This document shows positions 10,452-20,907 of a stretch of 64,000 nucleotides of DNA, piece by piece (position 1 is the first letter of the stretch; every line of letters starts with the position of its first letter). The position numbers were made by a program, and so were the translations under genes. The stretch is taken from contig CM060883.1 in assembly GCA_030762935.1 (NCBI GenBank), positions 30,188,501 through 30,252,500 of the forward strand, in the 5' to 3' direction. Source of the stretch: Hymenopus coronatus (Eukaryota > Arthropoda > Insecta > Mantodea > Hymenopodidae). The notes below the pieces were generated by a model. The model saw nothing but the letters and a program-made list of their open reading frames with translations, did no database searches and had not been told where the DNA came from.

Positions 10452-13400
10452 TCATATCCTGTATATCCAGGGTTTAAAGGGGTTGATTCTGTTGTCTCGA
10501 ATCATCCGCCACCTCTCTGCATACAAAAAACTTCGTAAAGCTGGAACCACACAGTCAGCTGGCGTGTCCAAGGTACTAAGCCAAGCATAGGTACCCATTA
10601 CTGTCCAAATAAGAGCTCTCCACAATGCAGGACGCGTCCAGGGAAAATTCAGGTGTAAAATATCCGTTGCTGAAGGCTGCCAAGTGTCACCAGTCCAACC
10701 CCGACATCGGCTCAAGAGCCATGTCCATATCAGTCCTTTACCTGAGCATTCCAAGAGTCGATGTGCGAGCGAATCCGGGGCTTGGCACGTTGGACAAGCG
10801 GGAAGAATTGCCAGATGATGTCTGTGTAATTTATCTGCAGTTGGTAGGATTTCATTGACAATCTCATATGCCAGCGAGACCCATTCCGTGTTGATTTCCG
10901 GTATAGCAAAGCCACGCCAAATTTGCCTCCAGGGCAATTGTGGATACTGAACTTGTATATGTGGAGTAGTAGGTTCCCTCCGTTGAAAAAAGGTATAGAC
11001 TTCCTTAGCCGCCCGAAAACGGCCATTAGCCACTTCTGTTGAAGGTAGTGTGCTCAAGTCACGTAGGAGATCACGTAACATTTTAGGAATCTTATGGAGT
11101 TCTCTCCGTTCCCAAAACAGCTGATAATGCCGTTGTACTAGCACCTCTACACTATCACCCTGTCCATCCAGTGCTTGCAGAATCATTTTTAAGGAAAGTG
11201 CTTTACATTGCATCGCCACATCCAACAACCCCCAGCCACCCTGGCCTTTTGGAAGACGTAACTGAGTACGGGAAATGCGATATAATTTTCCTGTCCATAT
11301 GAAGTATCCTATTATTTGCTCAATTCTTTGGCTGTGCCGTTTTGTTGGAGGCAGCACGTGTGCTAAGTACCATATACGACTCAACGCAAAGGCATTACAA
11401 AACCACACACGTTGTATCAAGTTCAGCATCCTCGACTTTTTACCGTATAGTACACCACGCAAAGTATTAATGCATGACGTCCAATTATAGTCTCGCAGGT
11501 CTTCGTCGTCTCCACTGAAGTATATACCAAGAATTTTTGTGCGTTGCACAGTGGGTATTCCTAACACCGTGGTATCCGGAGGATGCGGTCCAATGGGAAG
11601 ACTTTCAGATTTCCTCAAATTAAACGTCATCCCCGCACATTGGGCATATTTCTGTAAACATCTTCGTAGATACGTGACATCCTGCTCGTCGGTAACCATC
11701 ACCGTAAGATCATCGGCATATGCCCTAACGGCTAGTTTCTTCCCATAGACCTCCAGACCCGTTATCGTAGATTGCAGCTGTCGGAGCAAAGGATCGATGT
11801 ACACAGCAAATAACAACATTGATAGGGGACAACCTTGGCGGACGGATCTGTTGACCGGTATGGCGGCAGTCAGAAACCCATTGCATTGAATCCTTGATAA
11901 CGCAGTGCCATATAGTGCCCGAAGGAGGTGATACAACTTGTTCGGCACTTGCAATGACTCCAAACGTGCCCAAAGACCCTCGTGAACCACATTATCAAAT
12001 GCTTTCTCAAGGTCCAGGTTTACCAGCACAGCAGAGCGGGTTTCTTGGCGACAATGAAGAATACAGTCTCGCAAAGCTGCCACGGTATGGTGCATAGCCG
12101 CACCTCCGCGCACCACAGCCTGCTGCTCACTAAGCAAGGGCACTAGCCATACTTGCAGCCTACGGGCGATTATTTTTGCAAACAGCTTATAGTCACAATT
12201 GAGTAAGGTGATGGGCCGATAATCTGCAGGCCGGCTGGGCGTGGCGGTCTTTGGGAGTTGTAGAACCACCCCATCTCCAAATGTAGACGGCGGGTTTTCA
12301 TCCCTCCAGATTTCTTGAAACACTAGAAGAAGTTCTTTCTTAATAAACCGCCAACAATGTTTATAGAACTCGTACGGCAGCCCATCTGGTCCGGGCGCTG
12401 TATGAGGTTTGGCTGTCTGAATCGCAGTGAGCAACTCCGTCTCCTTCAGCATGGGAGTAGGCGACCGTTTTAAGCCTCCCTGCACAACTGGCACATATTT
12501 GGACATATACGACTGGATTGAATCCACCAAATCCACCGGCCTGGCAAAGCGCTGGGTGTAATAAGAATGCAACACACGAAGAATCCCTGTCGTGGTCGTA
12601 ACCTCTTGACCATCATCTATCAATTTGGTAACAAACGCTCTGCGACCTTGCCTACGCTCCTTCGCCAGGAAGAAGAAACTCATTTTTTCACCATAAACCA
12701 TTTCTGCTGTATGTATTCTGGCTAAGGTTCCCTGGAGCTCTTGCGTTTTACGGTGCTGGATATGAGCCTTGACTTCCCGGAGCTGACAGTGTACGTCCTC
12801 CCCATGTTGTTGGCGCAGGTGTAAATCTTGTAGCACTGCAAGATAAAAATCCAAAGTTTCTCTCCGAGCTAGCGCTCTACGGCACGCTGCGGCTTTAAAA
12901 AAGGAGCGTATCGCTGGCTTCGCCTTATAGACCCACCATGCTGCCTTATTGGGAGAGCGCTGAAAAGACTTCTGCAATTTGGACCAACATTCTTGGAATT
13001 CTATCAGGACCTCGGCATCTGTAAGTAAGGAGCAATTAAGCTTCCAGAACCCTGGACCACTACGACGTATCTCCGCACGACCTACAACGGCATGTAGCAG
13101 TGCATTGTGATCACTAAAAGCTGCTGGCACTATCTCTGTGCGATGTATCCGGGATTTCATCTCCGGTAGAACATACATCCGGTCCAGTCGAGAGGCCGAC
13201 TGGCCCCGTACGAAGGTGTACATCACATCATTACCATGCTTGAATTCCCAGCTATCCACCAATTGAAACTGGTCCACTAACTGCTGCAATGCTATACAAC
13301 CATTAAAGGCTCCTCTTTGGTCCTTGGCTGCTAGCGTACAGTTAAAATCCCCAACCAATAAGAATGGGGAACTCCGAGGAATATGAGTTAAAGGCTCCTG

Positions 13401-13760
13401 GCGAAAAAAATCCTCGCGTTGTTTCCTCTTGTTGCTTCCCGCCGGGGCATAGATATTCACGAAGGTAACACCATCATACTCCGCGGAGAGGATTCTACCT
13501 GAAGGATGATAGGCAAAGCCGTGTAAGGGCAACCCCTGGCGGTATACAATAGCCGTCCCAGTACCACCCGGGCCTAAATTAGTCTCATAGTCAAATCCAT
13601 ATAAAAAGTCCATATTATAAACATTCACCTCTTGAAGAAAACAAACATCAACATCATTACTACTCAAAAAATCGCGAAGCAGCTGTTGCTTAACTGGTTG
13701 ACGCAACCCATTCACATTAAGTGACGCCCAAATTTGAAGTCCAACTGGCATGCAGGGCAA
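10452..13760 (-). CDS. LINE ORF2: AP-endonuclease and reverse transcriptase
   Basis: 1102 residues. It would nick target DNA and prime reverse transcription of the element's RNA. Residues 10-230 form an AP-type endonuclease: LNVNG (14-18), FLQEV (E44), NIYAPA (Y104), VGDFN (D138, N140), SRLDRMY (R191, D193) and SDHN (216-219). The reverse transcriptase spans about 440-800: APGPDG (455-460), DYRPITLLN (513-521), LDLEKAFD (D583), RQGCPLS (641-647) and the catalytic YADD (681-684). The C-terminus holds C-x2-C-x7-H-x4-C (989, 992, 1000, 1005), close to the C-terminal Cys motif of L1-type elements. All key catalytic residues are present. The clade (L1 versus Tx1-like) is inferred from AP endonuclease plus CCHC tail and is not certain. 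There is no RNase H domain. Confidence 0.93.
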   Translation of the reverse strand: MPCMPVGLQIWASLNVNGLRQPVKQQLLRDFLSSNDVDVCFLQEVNVYNMDFLYGFDYETNLGPGGTGTAIVYRQGLPLHGFAYHPSGRILSAEYDGVTFVNIYAPAGSNKRKQREDFFRQEPLTHIPRSSPFLLVGDFNCTLAAKDQRGAFNGCIALQQLVDQFQLVDSWEFKHGNDVMYTFVRGQSASRLDRMYVLPEMKSRIHRTEIVPAAFSDHNALLHAVVGRAEIRRSGPGFWKLNCSLLTDAEVLIEFQECWSKLQKSFQRSPNKAAWWVYKAKPAIRSFFKAAACRRALARRETLDFYLAVLQDLHLRQQHGEDVHCQLREVKAHIQHRKTQELQGTLARIHTAEMVYGEKMSFFFLAKERRQGRRAFVTKLIDDGQEVTTTTGILRVLHSYYTQRFARPVDLVDSIQSYMSKYVPVVQGGLKRSPTPMLKETELLTAIQTAKPHTAPGPDGLPYEFYKHCWRFIKKELLLVFQEIWRDENPPSTFGDGVVLQLPKTATPSRPADYRPITLLNCDYKLFAKIIARRLQVWLVPLLSEQQAVVRGGAAMHHTVAALRDCILHCRQETRSAVLVNLDLEKAFDNVVHEGLWARLESLQVPNKLYHLLRALYGTALSRIQCNGFLTAAIPVNRSVRQGCPLSMLLFAVYIDPLLRQLQSTITGLEVYGKKLAVRAYADDLTVMVTDEQDVTYLRRCLQKYAQCAGMTFNLRKSESLPIGPHPPDTTVLGIPTVQRTKILGIYFSGDDEDLRDYNWTSCINTLRGVLYGKKSRMLNLIQRVWFCNAFALSRIWYLAHVLPPTKRHSQRIEQIIGYFIWTGKLYRISRTQLRLPKGQGGWGLLDVAMQCKALSLKMILQALDGQGDSVEVLVQRHYQLFWERRELHKIPKMLRDLLRDLSTLPSTEVANGRFRAAKEVYTFFQRREPTTPHIQVQYPQLPWRQIWRGFAIPEINTEWVSLAYEIVNEILPTADKLHRHHLAILPACPTCQAPDSLAHRLLECSGKGLIWTWLLSRCRGWTGDTWQPSATDILHLNFPWTRPALWRALIWTVMGTYAWLSTLDTPADCVVPALRSFLYAERWRMIRDNRINPFKPWIYRI

Positions 13761-13847
13761 AGAAAAGTACTTACAATCTCAGGACCAATGGCGTGATACC
13801 AAACAGGAATTGGGACACGTGTCAGTTCAATCCGGGGAGTACAACCA

Positions 13848-15017
13848 TTAATTGTCCGCACCTTCATGAGGATCGTCCTTAGTATGCTTGTAGCAACGCC
13901 GTAGGTCCTCATCGGCGTCGTTGGCATCTTCAGCCGGCCTCTTGCCGGAATCACTGGCCTTCACTACACGACCGTCAGGAAGATCGTGAAGAAATCGTTG
14001 CACACCCGCGTCACCAGCTGGCGAAGACGATAACAAACAGGCATCAATATGGCGGTCTAGCGGTTGGAACTGGAGGCGAGGGTCGCGAGCAGATACAAAA
14101 ACTCTGGACGGCGCACCCAAGTTGCGGGTCGCGTCTTCAGACGCTTCAGGTACGTCGCTATCATTCGCCCTGCGATCAGTATCCTGTTGTACTGTGTCCT
14201 GTGCATGCTGGACATCAACAAACTCCGGCGTCTCCGGCATCACCATGCTGTCCCCCTCTATAGGTAACTCCTCTTCCTCATCCAACTGTCGTTGTACAGG
14301 CATTACCTCCACTTGGGTCTCCATTGATGACCCGGGCGTGTGCATAACACCCTGCTGGTCATCCGCCAGTAAGTTAGCCGGAGCACCCACTGCCTCGCTG
14401 AAGGTTGCCGGACGATTTCTAGGTTGCAGAGACAACCGAGTAGCTCTAAAGGGACAATCCGCTTTTAAATGCGTCGTCTCACGGCACAAATGACAGGCTT
14501 GCTGCTGTCCGGTATAGGCAATAGATATCACGTAAGTATCAATAACCAAGGTAGCCGGTATATTGCACTTAATACCCATTTTCACGGTACACACGCCATT
14601 GTTAGCCGGAAGCAGATAATGAGAATGCCATTTCTCACGTCGTATATCAAATACCTTACCGTATTTAGACAATTCTTGTGACAAAACTGCGCTGGGCACC
14701 TCCGGTGGGAGGTTGAAAACCCGCACATTAACAATTTGCTGGTCACCTGGCGTGATTTTCACTTTGGAGATTTCCCCAGATTCATATGTAAAGTTTTGTT
14801 CTTCGGTGTAACGTGATATAAGTTTATCATATAATAACGTGGAAACTAACTTGACATAAATAGCACGTTCACGACTATTGAGCTGAAGCGTGTCCACTTG
14901 ATCCGGTTTTAAAGCCAGAAAATTTACCAACCATTGATGTATTTCTAGTGCAGACGGTCTAGTTGCTGCGTTTTCAAACTGAATTTTAATAGTATTTACC
15001 CGCTTATACACGGCCAT
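13848..15017 (-). CDS. LINE ORF1: CCHC nucleic-acid-binding protein
   Basis: 389 residues, upstream of ORF2 on the same strand with an 87-nt gap. ORF1 products of this type coat the element RNA and take part in the retrotransposition complex. Residues 97-130 (VNVRVFNLPPEVPSAVLSQE and on) look like an RRM-type beta-alpha-beta segment. One zinc knuckle follows: CHLCRETTHLKADC, C-x2-C-x4-H-x4-C at 175-188. From about 200 the chain is acidic and low-complexity (EEEELPIEGD), ending in a charged tail (DANDADEDLRR). The layout resembles the ORF1/Gag-like proteins of Tx1-type LINEs. It starts at the first Met of a frame that opens right after the 5' UTR. Confidence 0.85.
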   Translation of the reverse strand: MAVYKRVNTIKIQFENAATRPSALEIHQWLVNFLALKPDQVDTLQLNSRERAIYVKLVSTLLYDKLISRYTEEQNFTYESGEISKVKITPGDQQIVNVRVFNLPPEVPSAVLSQELSKYGKVFDIRREKWHSHYLLPANNGVCTVKMGIKCNIPATLVIDTYVISIAYTGQQQACHLCRETTHLKADCPFRATRLSLQPRNRPATFSEAVGAPANLLADDQQGVMHTPGSSMETQVEVMPVQRQLDEEEELPIEGDSMVMPETPEFVDVQHAQDTVQQDTDRRANDSDVPEASEDATRNLGAPSRVFVSARDPRLQFQPLDRHIDACLLSSSPAGDAGVQRFLHDLPDGRVVKASDSGKRPAEDANDADEDLRRCYKHTKDDPHEGADN

Positions 15018-15192
15018 TTTAATGCTTTACCACCTTCTCGCAAGAAGAATGAAAGTGCCCAATTAAGTAGAACGCCTGCCCGCTTTCACAACCGGCAGAG
15101 ACGCCGCAACAAACAAACAACTCACCGCAGTGAAGACTGGTTCCGCTCGCTATACACAAACAACCTCACGGTACGCCGTCCAGCGAGCGACT

Positions 15193-15452
15193 GTGTTGGG
15201 GGATTTTTTTGAAAATCTTCGTGTGGCATCCTTGGAAGATACCAAACCCAAATACCAAGTTTGGTTTTTAACGGACTTTTAGTTTTTGAGCTCTGCTGCC
15301 CACAGACACACACGGACATTTTTCTATTTATTTTGGATTTAGGGGTTCTCAAAATATGTTATTTCCAGTGAAATCTCGGTATTGACGTTTTGGGTCCATT
15401 ACATTACCTTCTCTATACACTATGTACATTGTGCGTGTAGAGAAAGTAAAAA
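15193..15452 (+). mobile_element. Family H element, 3' part (after the LINE)
   Basis: Resumes at GGGGGATTTTTTTGAAAATC and runs through CACACACGG and the terminal hairpin to GTAGAGAAAGTAAAAA. Together with 9644-10216 it makes one nearly complete copy of about 830 bp. Confidence 0.85.
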
Positions 15453-15466
15453 TGGTAGCAGAGCGT

Positions 15467-15542
15467 GGTTCTGCCGTAACTGTGACGTAAGTGGTTACCC
15501 ATAGTGCGGGTGGAGCTGTGAAAGGAGGTAACGGCTCTCAGC
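15467..15542. repeat. Right arm of a distant inverted repeat
   Basis: TGGTTCTGCCGTAACT through GGAGGTAACGGCTCTCAGC pairs with 8999-9072. It follows the 3' end of the family H copy by only about 14 bp. Confidence 0.65.
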
Positions 15543-16356
15543 TTATTTATAAAGCGAGTATCCGGTATCGTCCCGTCACTGCTTACTAAGTATATAAAAG
15601 TGCCTGTTTACAAGCCACGGAGGAAAGACAAATATTCCGGAAGCTTTAATTACCACAGTAATGCACTATCTGTCCATTAAGCTACACATTCACAAGATAT
15701 CGTGCACAGACCACAAATCCGTTTGTTACATCTCGTGAATATGTCACGCAATAGAGATGGTGTTTTGATTAACAGGCTTCCTTTCCCGCCATTACCACTG
15801 AGTTCCTCATTGGTTTCATAAACCATGACGTGAACATGTGCTTTTAACTGATGTGATCTTTATGAGAACTTTTTTCTAATGCTATAATTACATAAACCTG
15901 TTTCATCGTGTGGGTCAAGTTTTCTTACACAAGTTTTTCTTTCTCTGCCATTAGTAAAGCAGAGATCCACATAAAAATTGTATATCGAGTTACTGAAATG
16001 CATGTAAGGAAGTTCTCTAAATAAAATAGAATTTTTAAAAAATCAGATGCTTTGCATTCACATGATTTTCACCACTCCCTATCGTTTATTAGTGGCTATA
16101 CAAGCAATGATTGCAATACCATATCAAATGTCAAAAAAATATTTTACAAATAAAATCTAATTCACTGCTGCAAACAATTCACTCGACGCTTCGACGTGTA
16201 GATAGTTGACGGCTTTCTCACGCCACTGCGCGCTAACACTCCAGTCGAAGTTTGACTCACAACTCTCTCAACTTATACCGGATTACAACTCATCCTTCTT
16301 TTTATAGCTATAAATGACGTCTCAGAACTTTCTGGAAGCTTGTGGAAACGATTTAG

Positions 16357-16358
<2 letters not shown>
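15543..16358. other. Unassigned sequence with a family H 5'-end fragment
   Basis: At about 16041-16080, AATCAGATGC..CATTCACATGATTTTC is a degraded family H 5' end followed by TATCGTTTATTA, as near 6426. Nothing else was recognised. Confidence 0.4.

Positions 16359-16423
<65 letters not shown>
16359..16423. repeat. (TA)n microsatellite
   Basis: About 32 uninterrupted TA units. A family H fragment begins immediately after it. Confidence 0.95.
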
Positions 16424-16427
<4 letters not shown>

Positions 16428-16848
16428 TTCTGAAGATCTGCTCAATCTGGATGACTTGTGTATAACTGGTACACTGTAAGAGATAGACAGAAACTTGCTA
16501 CATAAAAAGTGTACTGGATCTAGTTAAAACATACAATTTATATCTATATTTTTTGTACAGTAAACCGTTTCCGTTTATCTTTTGTTTCATATTTGTTTTG
16601 TTTTGATCCGGTCTTGGAAAGAGAACTTAATTTCAATAACAAATATATAGCGATGGCTTTTAAAAGGTTTGACTGTCGCTTTAGCCTAGTGAATTTCCTT
16701 ATTTCCTTTCTACTTATATGGGACTAACTATTAAGACAATGATGTTTATTTTGATTAGCATTATGTAAATAGAAGAATAATCTTTTGCAAGAATAGTTCT
16801 GTAAAACAGATACAGAAAGTTATGTAAATGGAACACATCAGACTTTAT
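16424..16848 (-). mobile_element. Family H fragment (5' half)
   Basis: Antisense. It starts at the CTTCTGAAGA segment and runs to the family 5' terminus (GGAACACATCAGA). The hairpin half is missing and its place is taken by the (TA)n tract. Confidence 0.75.
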
Positions 16849-17165
16849 ATTTAATTTTGAATTTCATAAAAAATGGATCTAACGAGTTTGTTTAAAATAC
16901 CGCATATTAAAGATATTTACATCACAAATAAAATGTATAACTTGAATTTTAGGGCATAAGTTTCTGACGAACTTTTCATTCTTGATAACCTTTGTATAAC
17001 TGCTAAACTGAAAGAGAGATACAAATTCTTACTATACACAATAAAGATCTCATTAAAACACAATTATGTCAAATATGTTTTTTTCTTTTGGGATTACCAA
17101 TTTTCTAGATAAATATGGTAGACATACTTTTGTTGCATTCTCTTTTTAGATACAGGGGACGTAAG
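16849..17165 (-). mobile_element. Family H fragment (central part)
   Basis: Antisense. It has the segments AACGAGTTTG, ACAAATAAAATGTATAACTTG, AACTGCTAAACTG and CATTAAAACACAATTATGTC in family order, with neither end present. Confidence 0.65.
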
Positions 17166-17299
17166 GAATACTTTTAAGAGGTAATAACAATGAAAATCTT
17201 GGAAATAGTTAACTCTACATAAAATAACTAAATAAATAAATGGATAAATACAATTTAAAACGTTACTTAGCATAAATTATGTACTTTAATAAGATCAAC

Positions 17300-17905
17300 A
17301 TTTTTGCGTGGTAAGATTTTGTCCATATGTTATAAAAGCCATTCAGATGAAGTGGACTTCCTTATTCTCAGAAAATTCAAGGTAATCTACATTTTATTTG
17401 TCATGAAAAATCTTTAACATTTCTGGTGTTTAATACTAGGTTTTCCAACAAGGTTTCACTTGAAGGGTAGTTTGGAGTTGGTAATTCTCATGTAAATACT
17501 GGTGTCCGTCGTTTGAAGAGGATGGCCTTAAATGCAAAGTTCGGTTTTGAATTAAGCTGTTCACAGATATGCGGACTACTTTCTAAAACTGTTTTATTCA
17601 GTGGACTTCAAAACTTATATTTACAATGATCATTAGTATCAAAAGTTTTGGATGGAATGAAAATAAAAATGACGAATGGCATGTAAAAAAATGTTTAAGC
17701 AAGGAGAAGTTTACTGAAAATCCAGGTTTGATATTTAAACGACGTTTATCGTTTTCGGTTTATGCTGTTCAAGAACGTTTTTTTGTTTTTGTATTTTACC
17801 TTCTTTATTTTCTCTACTATGTTTAGTAAGTAGGGGAAGTATTCTATTGCACCCAAAATTCGATACCAAGTTTTCTCCAGAAATACAGTAGAGTTCCCGT
17901 AATGT
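17300..17905. mobile_element. Degraded family H fragments in both orientations
   Basis: 17309-17600 reads in sense (TGGTAAGATTTTGTCC, ACATTTTATTTGTCATG). 17790-17905 reads in antisense (TTTTCTCTACTATG, ATTCGATACCAAGTTTTCTC). Divergence is high, so the boundaries are approximate. Confidence 0.5.
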
Positions 17906-18219
17906 CCTGTCATCTCATTCTCCCTCCCAGGGGTGCCCATAAGGGTATAAGTACTAAAGATCTTTTAGGCCGAGGTACCGAATTCCCTTCTCGACTTATC
18001 CTATCCTGCCGTAGTTAAATAAAGAGAAATTAATATCAAATATGAGGGTCGGCTGTTAAGTCCCGGGCCAGACGCAGATATGGCGCAACTAGGCCAGTTA
18101 GACGGTAGCATCGTAAAATTTAACTCTAGACTAGTTTGTATCCATAGTTACAGGTCAATAGCTTGTTTAGTTTTTGAATGCAGTATTTTAAACAAGACAA
18201 CTTTAGAGTTTTCACGAAA

Positions 18220-19524
18220 ATGGAGGATTTGGAAAAACGAGCAGTGATTAAATACTTCCATTTGAAACGCTAAACGCCTAAAAAAATCAAGGAGGAAATG
18301 GACAGCACATTGAAAGACTCTACCCCTTCATATTCAATGATTAAAAGGTGGATTTGCCAAATGGGAGACCTGGGTTCGATTACCAGTACCGGCGTGGAAG
18401 ACCTGGACCGGGGTGCACTCAGTCTCGTGAGGTCCTTGCGGGGCCAATTGAGGAGTTACTTGATAGAGAAGTAGCGACTCCAGGTCATGAAGACCGCATT
18501 AACTGGCCGGGGGGATCGAAGCGCTGACCACGTCTCACCCCCCCCCCCCAATACTACAACCCATCCATGACGTCTGTAATGGACCGAGATGGGGGACGCA
18601 GCGGCCGGGCGGTAGGTCAAGGCTATTAGTGAATTATGTCAAAGAGTCAAAAGATGGGTTGCAGGGTTTAAAATGGGATGTACGAGCACTAGTGATGAGC
18701 CTCGCTCTGGATGCCCTATAGAAGTGACAACTCCAGAGTCAATTGAAAAAAGTGTCATCGTTTAGTACTGGAAGACCGCATTAAAGCTGTTTGAGATAGC
18801 AGAGGCAGCAAACATGTCAAGAAAACGTGCAGATAATATTTTAAGTAATGTTTTGGGCTTTCACCGCGTACTGCGTTTGTTGACACCTGATCAAAGGTTG
18901 CAAAGAAAAACTTTTCTGTTAAGAATGTGTAAAAATCCCAGTGAATTTTTGAGACGGCTTATTACCATGGATGAAAGTTGGATACATCACTACACTCCAG
19001 ACGGTAAATCACAGCCAAAACAGTGGATTGCGCCAGGTGAACCAACTCCAAAAAAGGCAAAGTCAATTTTGTCAGCTAACAAGATTATGGCGAATGTTTT
19101 CTGGGATGCACAGGGAATTATTTTTATTGATTACTTGGAAAAGGGTAAAATTATCACTGGTGACTATTAAGCAAGCTTACTGCAACGTTTGAGTGATGAG
19201 ATAAAAATACCTCATTTGCCAAAAAGAAAAAAAACAATGCTCCATCGTTCAGTCATTCCAATGGGGAAAATGTGCGAATTCAGTTGGAATTGCTTGAACA
19301 TCCAACCTATTCGCCAGATCTAGCACCTAGTGACCACCACCTGTTCCCAAACCAGAAAATGTCTAGGACGACGAAGATTTCACAGCAACGAGGAGGACAT
19401 TGATGCGGTAAACAGCTATTTTGAGGACCTTGATAAATCGCACTACAGAGATGGTTTAATTAAATTAGAACACCGATTTGACAAATGCAATTAGTCTTTC
19501 TGGAGATTTTGTTGAGAAATAAAA
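18220..19524 (+). pseudogene. Mariner transposase pseudogene (copy 1)
   Basis: The N-terminal helix-turn-helix region begins MEDLEKRAVIKYFHL and is closed by a stop after about 17 codons. It is then split by SINE-C and frameshifted near 18757. The longest intact part (18814-19170) carries the first catalytic Asp in MDESWIHHYTP and the block WDAQGIIFIDYLEKGKI. It ends at a nonsense codon at 19168-19170. The second catalytic block (normally HHDNAP) is deleted near 19225, while the third (YSPDLAPSD) is readable near 19309-19335. Mariner transposases cut and paste DNA with a DDD triad. This copy cannot encode one. Confidence 0.85.
18352..18640 (+). mobile_element. SINE-C copy inserted in mariner transposase
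   Basis: The body matches 60346-60694: GGAGACCTGGGTTCGATTACC, GGGGTGCACTCAG, TTGAGGAGTTACTTGATAG, GGACCGAGATGGGGGACGC. The tRNA A-box end is missing. AAAAGGTGG before and AAAAGATGG after look like the target duplication of the disrupted transposase. Confidence 0.85.
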
Positions 19525-19579
19525 CAAAACAATTTTTTTAAATGCTGTTTTCATTGAGAGGCCCGGGACTAATCAGCCA

Positions 19580-19984
19580 TCATGAGTAGAACAAAGTGTT
19601 GAAAGGAAATATTATTTAATCAATTGATGATTATCAAGGTGAAATTCTGTGGCAAGGTCCTTCCAGGCGACCGTATTATTGTTTCTCGAATCGGCACTCA
19701 AGAATACTAGATTAACCGATACACTAGACACCATCTTCCTCAAGTGGGCGGCTAGAAGAAACTTGTCTCCGTTCATTTCCTAACACGACAGCTGTGGCAT
19801 CTGAAGATGTTCCTCTGCAACTCTCAGGGCGAAGTCGCAACTTTCAAAGCTTCTTTGAAGCTAGGAGGGTGAGTGAATATGTGATGACTTGTGCGCCTGC
19901 AGTGGAAACCTCTCTCCTACTAGAGCACTGCCATATTCAGTTAAGAGATGCGTTCCAAAACATTTGCTTCGGCATTTATGGGAA
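19580..19984. other. Unassigned sequence
   Basis: Less AT-rich than its surroundings. The plus strand has an open frame from 19794 (MASEDVPLQLSGRSRNFQSF) with GTGAGTGA, a possible splice donor, near 19868. No known family and no matching acceptor, so I do not call an exon. Confidence 0.3.
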
Positions 19985-20030
19985 AATCTTATGTGTTCCA
20001 TTCACATAACCTTATTTAGCTGTTCCATGT
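19985..20030 (+). mobile_element. Family H 5'-end fragment
   Basis: TCTTATGTGTTCCATTCACATAAC is the family 5' terminus, then similarity stops. It abuts an antisense copy. Confidence 0.6.
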
Positions 20031-20051
20031 ACAAAATATTAATATAAAATA

Positions 20052-20898
20052 TTATTTTTATTTTCTCTATACTCACTATGTACATAGTGTATAGAGAATG
20101 TATTGCACTCCACCAAAAAATTCGATACCGTGATTTCACCGGAAATATATGTTTTAGGGTCCCATGTATCCAAAAAAAGTATTTCCAGAAAAAGGTCCGT
20201 GTGTGTTCGTGTGTCCGTTTGTTAGTGTGTTCGTGTGTCTGTGAACACGTTAACTCAAAAAAGAAAAGTCGGTAAAATACTAAACTTGGTATTTAAGTTT
20301 AGTATCTTCCGGGGATGCCATACGAAGATTTTGAGAAAAATCCCCCCACTCCAAACTACCCTTTACATGGAACTTTTTTCGAAAATTTTGATTATCTAAA
20401 AAATGACTAAAGATTTTGATTAAAATATCGTATATTTAAGATATTTACCTGACAAATAAAACGTTTATCTTGAATTTTCTGGGAATAGCCTCAGAAGACT
20501 ACTTTATTCTGAGTGAATTTTACGGAATCTTGCATAAGTGCTAAACTGAAAGAGAGAGACAAAAGCTTACCGCACAATAAATGTAGACCACATTAAAACA
20601 CACAATTTATGTTGTATAATTTTTTTTCGTGGAGTTGATTGTTTTTTAGATATTCCTTGTTTTTGGTTTAAGCTATAAAAACTTATATTTTTCTCATACA
20701 GGACTTTGTGAACTCGTGTCCATACAAACAAAGGTACTTCAGTCACATAGCAACCAGCTTTTGAGTATCACTTTAACCTATAGATAAAGCAAGAAGCAAG
20801 AAATAAGACTATTTCTACTAATTTTTCTCGATTAGCAGGAAGTAAATAAAGCATAAGCTTTTTAAAAATAATTTATTGCAGAGATATAGAGAAAGTGA
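20052..20898 (-). mobile_element. Family H element, near full length
   Basis: The left hairpin is TTTCTCTATACTCACTATG. The GT-rich tract is near 20197-20245. The right end stops at AGAGAAAGTGAGA, just short of the usual terminus. The next copy begins about 10 bp later in the opposite orientation. Confidence 0.8.
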
Positions 20899-20907
20899 GA
20901 TTTTTTT

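Larger units (their letters stand above)
10217..15196 (-). mobile_element. Full-length L1/Tx1-like non-LTR retrotransposon
   Basis: On the minus strand the order is: about 177 bp of 5' UTR, ORF1 (15017-13848), an 87-bp spacer, ORF2 (13760-10452), about 200 bp of 3' UTR and a poly(A) tail at 10220-10254. Both ORFs are open, with no stops or frameshifts. It interrupts a family H copy. GTGT occurs at both junctions (10217-10220 and 15193-15196), a very short possible target duplication. Intact ORFs imply recent insertion. Confidence 0.9.
18046..19579 (+). mobile_element. Mariner-family transposon, copy 1 (defective)
   Basis: Ends are inverted: GGGTCGGCTGTTAAGTCCCG on the left and CGGGACTAATCAGCC on the right. 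The same family occurs at 62524-63785 in the same orientation. The element is lengthened by a SINE-C at 18352-18640. The TA target sites are not clean. Confidence 0.85.

Noticed and set aside
14122..14493. 123-codon plus-strand open frame
   Set aside because: Lies opposite LINE ORF1 and is its complementary shadow.
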